Source: Methanomassiliicoccaceae archaeon UBA72 (GTDB lineage Archaea; Thermoplasmatota; Thermoplasmata; Methanomassiliicoccales; Methanomethylophilaceae). From it: a stretch of 12,166 nt of DNA. The stretch covers positions 1 through 12,166 of the forward strand of contig DAVO01000008.1 of NCBI GenBank assembly GCA_002509405.1, in the 5' to 3' direction. The position numbers were made by a program, and so were the translations under genes. Below are positions 5,485 through 11,880 of this stretch, piece by piece (position 1 is the first letter of the stretch; each line of letters opens with the position of its first letter). The notes under the pieces are model-generated. The model was not told the origin of the DNA. It did no database searches and saw nothing but the letters and a program-made list of their open reading frames with translations.

Positions 5485-7509
5485 TTGAAACTGAAAGTAT
5501 TGATAGCGGTATTGATAGCGGTCTCAATGGTGGTCCCATTGGCCGCAACGATAGACTCTGCGTCCGCGTTACCCGACGAAGGGACGTCGGACATGGCCGT
5601 AGGTGATGCATGGGGCGTCAAATTCACGGCAGACAAGGACCAGTTGATGGGCATGATCTTCGATGAAGAGGATAAAAGCGGAGAAATGTACCTGGTGCTG
5701 AACGAGGCCATAAAGAAGGCGGACGTCAATGCAGCGCTGATAGTCGAGGTCATCCGTGCGAACGAAAGCGGTTACACCATATCCGTGGACGGCGGAATAC
5801 TGATCGAAGTATCCGTCGAATACGATGACAACATAGAGATCGGCCCAAACGAGCCCCCATCTCTTCTTGTATTAGCCAATTCTGTTCAGGAAGAATATCC
5901 GCTGAATGTGGATGCTACTCTGAAGGTAGTATTGGTGGTGCGCGGACTGGTTAACCTGGACGTCGAGGGCAACATAACCAGCGTAGACATTGCGATCGAT
6001 GCGTTCATTGATGGGAAGTTGACGACCAACTTCAGCATAATGGGCTACATCGACCTCATGAACGATGAAACCGGGACGTTGGGGCCCGCCGATGTGTTCA
6101 CCGATACCGACAACGTTTCGAGCATAATGGCCGGGGCCTCGCTAAGATACAGCATGTCCTCCACCGGAGGATCGGGAATCACTACCCTTGAGGATCTGGG
6201 CAGTATGATGTACACGCTAACCCTGAACGGCAAGCAGTCCCTTTTCGCATCTGCTTTCGCTAACATCGACGGCGAGCTGGCCGAGGCACTGATCTACATG
6301 ATGCCTGAAAACTCGGGTTACGAGGACTTCATAATCGATGAAGACACGATCCAGGTCAGCATGACATTCGGTGCCAGCACGATAACGGACATGGCGCTCC
6401 CGTTGCTGGTTGAAAAGGGCTATGATAACCTGGACGGGACATATGAGTATGATTTCTACATCGGAGACCAGTATCTCGGAACCGAGGATCTGAACCCTGA
6501 CGACCTGCCTAACTTCGCATCTCTTGCCGACATAGTGGTGGACAAGGATTTCGAGTACTACCTGGACAGCACAGAGAAGGGCGAGGTCCGCGGAGTATTC
6601 AACAAGATACTTTCCGCTTACAACGGATGCGGATCCGGTCTGAATTTCACCGTTACGTACGACATCGACGGTGTAGAGACGACGCAGACGGTGGGATACA
6701 ACAAGTTCGTCAACCCTCCTGCGGTACCTGACAAGACCGTCGGTGATAAGACCCTGAAGTGCGTCGGATGGATGACGGAGGACGGTCTCGAGTGGAAGGC
6801 CGACTATGGAGTGAAGGGAGACGTCACCCTGTGCCCTGTGTACGCTGAGGAGTTCACAGACGTGAGCGAACTTATGACATACATGGCAACGGGAACATCG
6901 ACCGATCCTGTCTACGGACACATCAGAATCGACGGTGCGGACGGCCTTGCGGACTTCCTCAGTTCAGGAAGTTTCGTCTTCTTCGGAACCCTGTATGTGG
7001 ATGTGTACGACAATGACGGCAACTACCTCTTCTCGTGGGAGATATTCAACGACGGAACAGCCCTCGACCCCGATACCGTAATGGACCTGGGCATAGTCAG
7101 CGAAGAGCTCACCGATGAAGAGCTGGAGGCTCTGTCCGGTCATTTCCTCTCCGGGGAGACCAGCTTCCTGTACATCGACTTCGCCGCATCAGGACTGATG
7201 CCCGGTAAGACCACGATCACGTACAACGTCGGAGACAAGTTCGCTGACGGCACAGAGCTGCAGATCTACTTCGTCGTAACAGACGGCGAGGGCAACATGA
7301 TCGGTCTCGAGCCCGTGAGGAGCGCGACCGTAGTCAACGGAAAGGTCACGTTCGACCTCGACCACTGCTCCGGCTACGTCCTCTCGGCGATATCGGTACC
7401 CGGCACGGCGGACGACGACAACACGATGATGTACATCGCCATAGCCGTGGCCGCGGTCATCATCGTTGCCATCGCTGCCTATGTGCTGCACCGCAGGTCC
7501 AGAGCTTAA
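5485..7509 (+). CDS. Secreted, C-terminally anchored surface protein with InlB-type repeat
   Basis: The 674-aa product begins MKLKVLIAVLIAVSMVVPLA, a typical Sec signal peptide with likely cleavage after SASA (about residue 28). Most of the protein is acidic and beta-rich without a domain I can name. Residues about 386-455 resemble a Listeria/Bacteroides InlB-type repeat: a TYDIDG strand, then a GYNKFVNPP turn, a CVGWMTEDG element and a GDVTLCPVYAE ending. A transmembrane helix at about 648-668 follows an Asp-rich linker (DDDN), with a basic HRRSRA tail inside. The topology therefore places the bulk outside the cell, tethered by the C-terminus. This is the same plan as the LRR remnant at 3188, so both belong to the adhesin-like cell-surface repertoire. 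Ligand and function are unknown. The gene is monocistronic, with its own TATA box and a hairpin after the stop. Confidence 0.8.
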   Translation: MKLKVLIAVLIAVSMVVPLAATIDSASALPDEGTSDMAVGDAWGVKFTADKDQLMGMIFDEEDKSGEMYLVLNEAIKKADVNAALIVEVIRANESGYTISVDGGILIEVSVEYDDNIEIGPNEPPSLLVLANSVQEEYPLNVDATLKVVLVVRGLVNLDVEGNITSVDIAIDAFIDGKLTTNFSIMGYIDLMNDETGTLGPADVFTDTDNVSSIMAGASLRYSMSSTGGSGITTLEDLGSMMYTLTLNGKQSLFASAFANIDGELAEALIYMMPENSGYEDFIIDEDTIQVSMTFGASTITDMALPLLVEKGYDNLDGTYEYDFYIGDQYLGTEDLNPDDLPNFASLADIVVDKDFEYYLDSTEKGEVRGVFNKILSAYNGCGSGLNFTVTYDIDGVETTQTVGYNKFVNPPAVPDKTVGDKTLKCVGWMTEDGLEWKADYGVKGDVTLCPVYAEEFTDVSELMTYMATGTSTDPVYGHIRIDGADGLADFLSSGSFVFFGTLYVDVYDNDGNYLFSWEIFNDGTALDPDTVMDLGIVSEELTDEELEALSGHFLSGETSFLYIDFAASGLMPGKTTITYNVGDKFADGTELQIYFVVTDGEGNMIGLEPVRSATVVNGKVTFDLDHCSGYVLSAISVPGTADDDNTMMYIAIAVAAVIIVAIAAYVLHRRSRA

Positions 7510-7519
7510 ACCCTAAAAA

Positions 7520-7537
7520 CCGGGGCTCAGGCCCCGG
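7520..7537. terminator. Bidirectional terminator-like hairpin between convergent genes
   Basis: CCGGGGC (7520-7526) pairs with GCCCCGG (7531-7537) around a TCAG loop. On the plus strand it follows the surface-protein stop by 10 nt and is trailed by ATCTTTATTCTCGATTTTT. On the minus strand the stop codon of the coiled-coil gene (7529-7527) sits in the loop, with a weak run of T after it (GGTTTTTAGGG). Confidence 0.65.
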
Positions 7538-8027
7538 GATCATCTTTATTCTCGATTTTTGAGATTTTTCTGATCAATCCCTGGTAGAGTTCGTATTCGC
7601 TGTTCGCATTCCTGTGAAGGGCGTTCGCCTTGTTTTTCAGCTCATATGCCCTCTTTTTACATTCTTCGGCTTCCTTCTCCAGCTTTATGCGTTCCGATTC
7701 GGCCCGCTTTTCCCTTACTCTCATGCCTTTAGCGGCTTGGGAATGCATATGCATCTGGTTCCTCTCGTTGCTGAGGTCCAGCGCATCCCTGCCCTTCCTG
7801 TCTTCGAGGCGGGACCTCCATGCCTCCGTCTTCCCTTCGGAGTTGGTCGCCTCCCTGGCGCATTCGTCCCTCATCCTGGCGGAGTTGGCGGCCTTGGAGG
7901 AAAGGTTCCTTGCCTTCTTGACGAGGGCCGCATGCTCGCCCATCAATCTCTCGGCTTCTTCGGAGAGGCCTCCGGCGGATCTTCTGTGGGTCTCGGCTTC
8001 TTTTTTCAGGTCCGCAAGATCTTCCAT
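7527..8027 (-). CDS. Small coiled-coil protein, unknown function
   Basis: The 166-aa product is almost entirely charged and Ala/Glu/Lys/Arg-rich with heptad-like spacing, predicting one long soluble coiled coil from about residue 3 to 155. There is no signal peptide, membrane segment, or cysteine apart from a few scattered positions. The coding strand is clear because the opposite open frames are Phe/Leu/Ser-rich shadows. A TATA-like AAAATTAAATC centred near 8053 lies about 26 nt from the ATG, so the transcript is probably leaderless. The last codons (DDPGA) form the right arm and loop of the terminator hairpin shared with the surface-protein gene. Such proteins can be scaffolds or partners of membrane complexes, but nothing here indicates which. 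Divergent neighbour: the Cys-rich protein at 8101. Confidence 0.65.
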   Translation of the reverse strand: MEDLADLKKEAETHRRSAGGLSEEAERLMGEHAALVKKARNLSSKAANSARMRDECAREATNSEGKTEAWRSRLEDRKGRDALDLSNERNQMHMHSQAAKGMRVREKRAESERIKLEKEAEECKKRAYELKNKANALHRNANSEYELYQGLIRKISKIENKDDPGA

Positions 8028-8100
8028 ATCCGGTGAACGGAGTCAGAGATTTAATTTTGACCCGGCAAATTGTTTATCAGCCACCGTGCATACGGGGTGT
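8028..8100. promoter_or_regulatory. Divergent promoter region with short or absent leaders
   Basis: Two TATA-like elements face away from each other: AAAATTAAATC on the minus strand (8058-8048, about 26 nt from ATG 8027) and ATTGTTTATC on the plus strand (8070-8079, about 26 nt from ATG 8101). Neither start has a well-spaced Shine-Dalgarno site, so both mRNAs are likely leaderless. Element boundaries are by eye. Confidence 0.45.
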
Positions 8101-8352
8101 ATGTCCGACGAAAACTACAAGAAATGCAAATCTTGCAGATTCTGCATATATTCCGAAAGCTCATGGATATGTCACTTCACAGGCGGCGACGGAGGTCCGG
8201 AAGGCACATGTGCCAGATACAGGCCGGGGATATGCGAGAGCTGCGGTTATTACACTGTAGACGGCGGAAAGGAGATGTGCAATGCTCTTTCCAGGGAGAC
8301 CATGGGTTTGGACGTTTGCTCTCTGTACGAGCCGAAATACAGATCAAGATGA
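8101..8352 (+). CDS. 83-aa protein with two tandem four-Cys (zinc-binding-like) modules
   Basis: Nine cysteines form two similar units after a first CKSC. Unit 1 is C12-x2-C15-x8-C24-x12-C37 followed by ARYRP. Unit 2 is C45-x2-C48-x11-C60-x12-C73 followed by SLYEP. Each unit could bind one zinc ion or an Fe-S centre; the repeated x2-Y-x-P after the last Cys supports an internal duplication. C9 is extra. There is no signal peptide or membrane segment, so it is probably cytosolic. The frame is open far upstream through the antisense of the coiled-coil gene, but the ATG at 8101 begins the sensible protein and fits the promoter spacing. The gene converges on the DUF5685-like gene and overlaps its end by 9 bp. 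I do not recognise a named family; a nucleic-acid-binding, redox or metal-handling role is possible. Confidence 0.7.
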   Translation: MSDENYKKCKSCRFCIYSESSWICHFTGGDGGPEGTCARYRPGICESCGYYTVDGGKEMCNALSRETMGLDVCSLYEPKYRSR

Positions 8353-9315
8353 GCGGTTGCGTTCCTTGTGGCTTTCCATAAGGTCCTTTATGCCTGTCCT
8401 TGCGGCGCCCCTTCCGGTTATTACGTTCTTTGCCGATTCCGGTATGCCGTGCATAACGATGTTGTCGGTCACTCCCACCGAGGACCTCATCCTCTTCCTG
8501 ACGAAGGAGTAAGATGTCTGAAGGCCGGACATCAGGGAGTTCATCATGTCCGTGATCTCATACAGGTTCTGATTGATGAACGTGTTGCGGTTGGTGTAGA
8601 CCTCGGAGCAACCGCAGTCTTTCTTAACACAGGTCTCGGGGCGTCCCTCCATGAAATCGGAGTAACGTGCCAGGAACGGATTGTAAGTGCCATCCATGTA
8701 GTCCTTGTCAAGGTCGTCCACTGCATCCATGAGATAAACTATCGAAGTTAGGTATACGAACAGTTCACCGAGGCGTCCGTCCGCGCGGCCTCCCGCGACG
8801 TCTTCCAGGGGCTTCGAAAGTGCCAGACCGAACTCGGAACCTATCTTTACCGGGTCCGTGCACCCGTCCAGCTCCATATCTCTCAGGCGGGCGTATCCTT
8901 CTCCTACCATGACGTCGTATTCGGGGTACAGTCTCTCCGCCTTCTGTATGGCCCTGTTAAGTGCCAGCGATATGAATTTGTTTCTCTTCGAGGGCTTGTC
9001 GTACTCATCGTCCACAAGCTCCCATTTGGTAAGCAGGACAGTATATCCCGCCATCTTCCTCATAACGTCGGAGTCGGCGTACGGACCGCGGAAAATGCAT
9101 GATACGCCGTTTTTCGTATGGTTGAAGTCCAGGACGTCCCCGGATATGGAGTTCAACAGGATGGTGTTGAAGGTCATGTCGTAGTTGACCGCCGCCGTCG
9201 AGAAAAGCCCGAAACCGCTCCTCAGCTCGTGGCACGTTTCGCAGTAGTACCTGCGGTAATCCGCCAGGTCGGGGGCCGACATTCGGCTGTAAAGAGGGGT
9301 GGTGTATCCCAACAT
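8344..9315 (-). CDS. DUF5685-like helical protein with Asp-rich and Cys motifs
   Basis: The 323-aa product begins with MLGYTTPLYSRM and YRRYYCETCHEL (C25, C28), then NYDMTF (44-49), a pattern I associate with the DUF5685 family found in Firmicutes and related bacteria. Two acidic motifs follow: DDEYD at 102-106 and DAVDDLDKD at 197-205, in helical context and resembling the paired DDxxD metal-binding motifs of all-alpha isoprenyl-diphosphate synthases; this resemblance is my inference. A second Cys group, C-x4-C-x-C, lies at 229-236. There is no signal peptide; the C-terminus is basic. The start ATG at 9315 is supported by the family-like N-terminus. A TATA-like AATATATTAAAGG (9354-9342) lies about 30 nt upstream and may be shared with the divergent Cys-rich gene at 9409. 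Biochemical function is unknown. Confidence 0.7.
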   Translation of the reverse strand: MLGYTTPLYSRMSAPDLADYRRYYCETCHELRSGFGLFSTAAVNYDMTFNTILLNSISGDVLDFNHTKNGVSCIFRGPYADSDVMRKMAGYTVLLTKWELVDDEYDKPSKRNKFISLALNRAIQKAERLYPEYDVMVGEGYARLRDMELDGCTDPVKIGSEFGLALSKPLEDVAGGRADGRLGELFVYLTSIVYLMDAVDDLDKDYMDGTYNPFLARYSDFMEGRPETCVKKDCGCSEVYTNRNTFINQNLYEITDMMNSLMSGLQTSYSFVRKRMRSSVGVTDNIVMHGIPESAKNVITGRGAARTGIKDLMESHKERNRSS

Positions 9316-9341
9316 GTTCCATCGGCCCTTAAAGAGTCAAA

Positions 9342-9354
9342 CCTTTAATATATT
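9342..9354. promoter_or_regulatory. Shared TATA element between divergent genes
   Basis: CCTTTAATATATT reads as a TATA-like box on both strands. It is about 60 nt from the plus-strand ATG (9409), giving a leader of about 35 nt with a GGTGA site, and about 30 nt from the minus-strand ATG (9315), giving a very short leader. A second CTTTAA in inverted orientation (TTAAAG at 9329-9334) forms an inverted pair with CTTTAA at 9343-9348, possibly a regulator site. Confidence 0.45.
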
Positions 9355-9398
9355 CGTACGGGGTTCGAGAGCAACATTCCCGATACCTTGTGTCGGTT

Positions 9399-9403
9399 GG
9401 TGA
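9399..9403 (+). promoter_or_regulatory. Ribosome binding site GGTGA fixing the start of the Cys-rich peptide
   Basis: GGTGA is followed by a 5-nt spacer and ATG at 9409. The longer frame from TTG 9388 has no such site and would include the GGTGA as coding sequence. Confidence 0.7.
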
Positions 9404-9408
9404 AAATC

Positions 9409-9774
9409 ATGTCAGATGCCTCCAGATCCGAGAAGAGCGCCGCGAGCGAGGCGGCAAAGGCAGAGAAAGAAGCTGTCGAATCCAAGCCTGAGAGCAACAA
9501 CAGTGCCGGAGGCAGATCCAAAGGCGCAAGGGCCATGATGGCCAACAAGCTCTACATGCGCCAGCTTCCTGATGTTCTTCCCGAGAACTACAACGAAGCG
9601 ATGACCGAGAAGTCGCACCACGGAAACAAACCCTGCTACGACTGCTGCACCGAGAAAGGATGCTGCAGCCCCGCCTGCGCAGTGTGCCTTGTGGCCGGGG
9701 GCGTATGCTGCTGTCTGCTCTGCTGTTACGCGACCGACGGATTCAACGGCGTCTGGACCTATTGGCCCAACTGA
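9409..9774 (+). CDS. 121-aa Cys-rich protein, candidate RiPP precursor for the adjacent radical SAM enzyme
   Basis: The protein has two distinct halves. Residues 1-75 are hydrophilic and low complexity (Ala/Ser/Glu/Lys-rich), with a more ordered stretch at 43-65 (MMANKLYMRQLPDVLPENYN). Residues 76-106 hold 12 cysteines: 76, 79, 80, 85, 86, 90, 93, 100, 101, 102, 105 and 106. The tail (107-121) is aromatic and ends TYWPN. The leader/core layout, and a radical SAM/SPASM gene 32 nt downstream on the same strand, fit a ribosomally made peptide whose cysteines become thioether-linked. An alternative is a Cys-rich membrane module (CYSTM-like), because 88-107 is hydrophobic enough to sit in a membrane; the two ideas are not exclusive. 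No protease or exporter gene is adjacent, and no sequence family was recognised with certainty. Confidence 0.65.
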   Translation: MSDASRSEKSAASEAAKAEKEAVESKPESNNSAGGRSKGARAMMANKLYMRQLPDVLPENYNEAMTEKSHHGNKPCYDCCTEKGCCSPACAVCLVAGGVCCCLLCCYATDGFNGVWTYWPN

Positions 9775-9777
9775 TCT

Positions 9778-9789
9778 CCGTCCGGACGG
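9778..9789. repeat. 12-bp perfect palindrome between peptide and radical SAM genes
   Basis: CCGTCCGGACGG starts 3 nt after the stop of the Cys-rich gene and ends 17 nt before the GTG of the radical SAM gene. It may be an mRNA hairpin that lowers expression of the enzyme relative to the peptide, or a protein-binding site. Neither is shown. Confidence 0.5.
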
Positions 9790-9806
9790 TTTGAAACGGT
9801 GATGCC

Positions 9807-10949
9807 GTGAAACCGTATATCGCGATACTCATCAAGCCGACCCTCCAGTGTCCGCGTTCCTGCCGCCACTGCTACCATCTTCCGGAGGAGAGGGCTCCCG
9901 GCACAATATCCTTCGGCACGCTCGAGAAGGTCTTCAGGCTCGCATCCGAAGAGTACCAGTCGGTCTGGTTCATATGGCACGGGGGAGAGCCTCTGGAGAT
10001 GCCTTACGCTTTCTACAGAAAGGCATTCGACCTTCAGGACAAATATTTCGGAAAAGACTCCCACAGGGTCGGGAACACCGTTCAGACAAATGGGGTCAAC
10101 ATCGACCGCAGGTTCCTCAGATTATGCGAGGACCGCAGCATCAATGTCGGGATATCATACGAAGGCCCCTTCAACGACAACCTGAGGAACATGACCGCGG
10201 AGACGGAAAGCTCCATCGCTCTGATGCAGAAGCAAGGTTCGAAGTTCTCGGTCAGTTGCACTCTGTCGGCCGACACCGCCGACAAACAAAGAGAGATCTA
10301 CCGCTATTTCAGGGACAGGAAGATTGCGCCGTCCTTTTCACCGGTGGTCCGGAAGGGATGCGCGGCATCAGATCCTTCTCTGGTGCCGGACGCCGGAACA
10401 TACATCAAAGGTTGCATAGAGGCTTTCGACGAGTGGCTCTACGACAGGGATGCGGAAGTGCCCCTCCTGCCCTACTACCTATACATCCTGAACGCCTTGG
10501 GAAAACCCGCGTTCCCGGACTGCCCACACACGTCCTGCATGGGCGGATGGCTGTGCGTATATCCCGACGGGGATCTGTACCCATGCGCCAAAGGATGCCC
10601 CTCCAGGTACCGTATGGGAAACATCTCCGAGATCGACAGCATTTCCGACGCGTTTTCATCCGACGGGTTCGCAGATATCTTGGAGGGGACCGTCGCCCGC
10701 AGGGACAAGTGCTCGTCCTGTGAGATATACCGTTATTGCGCTGGAGGTTGCAGCATCGATGCCGAATGCGAGAACGGAATAGAGAACAACGGCGGACCCT
10801 CCTGCGCCATCTACAAGGCCGTGTTCCTCCACATCAAGAAAGAGGTGGACAGGATAATCTCCGAACGTCCCGACATGTCGCAGTACAACATGTTCGTCCG
10901 CGACGCTGTCCTGGGAAAGCTCATCAATCCGGGCATAGTCAGCTTCTGA
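9807..10949 (+). CDS. Radical SAM/SPASM peptide-modifying enzyme
   Basis: The 380-aa product carries the [4Fe-4S]-SAM motif C15-x3-C19-x2-C22 (CPRSCRHC) and the SAM-binding HGGEP at 58-62. The C-terminal third has a textbook SPASM domain: C244-x10-G255-x4-C260, then C302-x2-C305-x5-C311-x3-C315 and a last C333, enough for two auxiliary [4Fe-4S] clusters. Such enzymes (anSME, sactionine and ranthipeptide synthases, mycofactocin and PQQ maturases) act in the cytosol on protein or peptide side chains. No sulfatase is nearby, so the Cys-rich protein just upstream is the natural candidate substrate. The start is GTG at 9807, with GGTGAT at 9798-9803; the ATG at 9802 meets an immediate stop. The gene is probably co-transcribed with 9409-9774. 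It converges with metA, 3 nt between stops. Confidence 0.9.
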   Translation: MKPYIAILIKPTLQCPRSCRHCYHLPEERAPGTISFGTLEKVFRLASEEYQSVWFIWHGGEPLEMPYAFYRKAFDLQDKYFGKDSHRVGNTVQTNGVNIDRRFLRLCEDRSINVGISYEGPFNDNLRNMTAETESSIALMQKQGSKFSVSCTLSADTADKQREIYRYFRDRKIAPSFSPVVRKGCAASDPSLVPDAGTYIKGCIEAFDEWLYDRDAEVPLLPYYLYILNALGKPAFPDCPHTSCMGGWLCVYPDGDLYPCAKGCPSRYRMGNISEIDSISDAFSSDGFADILEGTVARRDKCSSCEIYRYCAGGCSIDAECENGIENNGGPSCAIYKAVFLHIKKEVDRIISERPDMSQYNMFVRDAVLGKLINPGIVSF

Positions 10950-10952
10950 TCT

Positions 10953-11879
10953 TCATTTCTTCTCCGATCCTATCTGTGAAATGTCGTAGGGCGTGACCTG
11001 ATAGACGTAGTAGTTCAGCCAGTTGGTCATGAACAGGGTGGCGTGGCTTCTCCATCTCATGACAGGGTCGTTGCGGGGGTCGTCGTCGGGGAAGTAGTTC
11101 TTCGGAACGTTCGGCGATATGCCTTTTTTGAGGTCCCTCTCGTACTCGTAGGCAAGCGTGCCGCGGTCGTATTCCATGTGCCCCGTGACGAATACCTGTC
11201 CCGCCTCGGATATCACAACGGAGACCCCCGCCTCCGGAGAGGACGCGATTATGTGCAGATGGGGGTTCTTGACTATGTCCTCGGCGCGAACCTCCGTATA
11301 CCTGGAGTGGGGCATCAGGTAGACGTCGTCGAAGCCGCTGAATAGGCGCTCGCCCTGGGTCATCACCTTGACCGGGAATATGCCGGACAGTTTAGATTCC
11401 AGATGATGCTTCGGGACCCCATATAGGTAATATAGGCCCGCCTGCGCCCCCCAGCAGATGAACAGCGTGGACACCACATGGTCCTTTGTCCACTCCATGA
11501 TCTCGCACAGCTCCTCCCAGTAGTCCACATCTTCGAACGAGAGGTTCTCCACCGGGGCCCCGGTAATGATCATTCCGTCGAACTTCCTATCTTTCACCTC
11601 ATCGAACCTGGTGTAGAAGCGGTCGAGATACTCCTGGGAGATATTCTTGGACTCGTGGGTCGCCGCCTGCAGCAGATTGATGTTGACCTGCAGGGGGCTG
11701 TTGCTGAGAAGGCGGAGGATCTGCGTCTCGGTCTCGACCTTCGTGGGCATCAGGTTCATTATAAGGATATCCAACGGCCTTATGTCCTGGGACACCGCAC
11801 GCTTCTCGGTCATTACAAAAACGTTCTCCGACTCCAGAGTGGAGGCGGCAGGCAGGTCGTCTGGGATCTTTATCGGCAA
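10953..11879 (-). CDS. metA: Homoserine O-acetyltransferase (MetA family)
   Basis: The 308-aa product matches the MetA family from end to end: PIKIPDDLPA at the N-terminus, NLMPTKVETETQ (42-53), HESKN (75-79), the nucleophile C142 in LFICWGAQA, PHSRYTEV (190-197) and the catalytic His/Glu pair in TGHMEYD (H234, E236). It activates homoserine for methionine synthesis in the cytosol. Residue 111 is Glu (GAPVE); in this family Glu at 111 marks acetyl-CoA use, while Gly, as in E. coli, marks succinyl-CoA, so the enzyme is predicted to make O-acetylhomoserine. The start is TTG at 11879, because the family N-terminus begins exactly there; the frame is open further upstream only as a shadow of cysK. 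The TTG lies 1 nt after the cysK stop, with AAGGT just upstream inside cysK, so translation is probably coupled. Confidence 0.92.
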   Translation of the reverse strand: MPIKIPDDLPAASTLESENVFVMTEKRAVSQDIRPLDILIMNLMPTKVETETQILRLLSNSPLQVNINLLQAATHESKNISQEYLDRFYTRFDEVKDRKFDGMIITGAPVENLSFEDVDYWEELCEIMEWTKDHVVSTLFICWGAQAGLYYLYGVPKHHLESKLSGIFPVKVMTQGERLFSGFDDVYLMPHSRYTEVRAEDIVKNPHLHIIASSPEAGVSVVISEAGQVFVTGHMEYDRGTLAYEYERDLKKGISPNVPKNYFPDDDPRNDPVMRWRSHATLFMTNWLNYYVYQVTPYDISQIGSEKK

Positions 11880-11880
11880 A

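Noticed and set aside
6217..6921. 234-codon minus-strand open frame
   Set aside because: Antisense of the secreted surface protein, with no start signal or motif.
7630..8100. N-terminal extension of the nine-Cys protein
   Set aside because: The extension translates the antisense of the coiled-coil gene; the promoter and protein pattern support the start at 8101.
9848..10723. 291-codon plus-strand frame inside the radical SAM gene
   Set aside because: Arg/Gly/Gln-rich shadow; the radical SAM frame has all family motifs.
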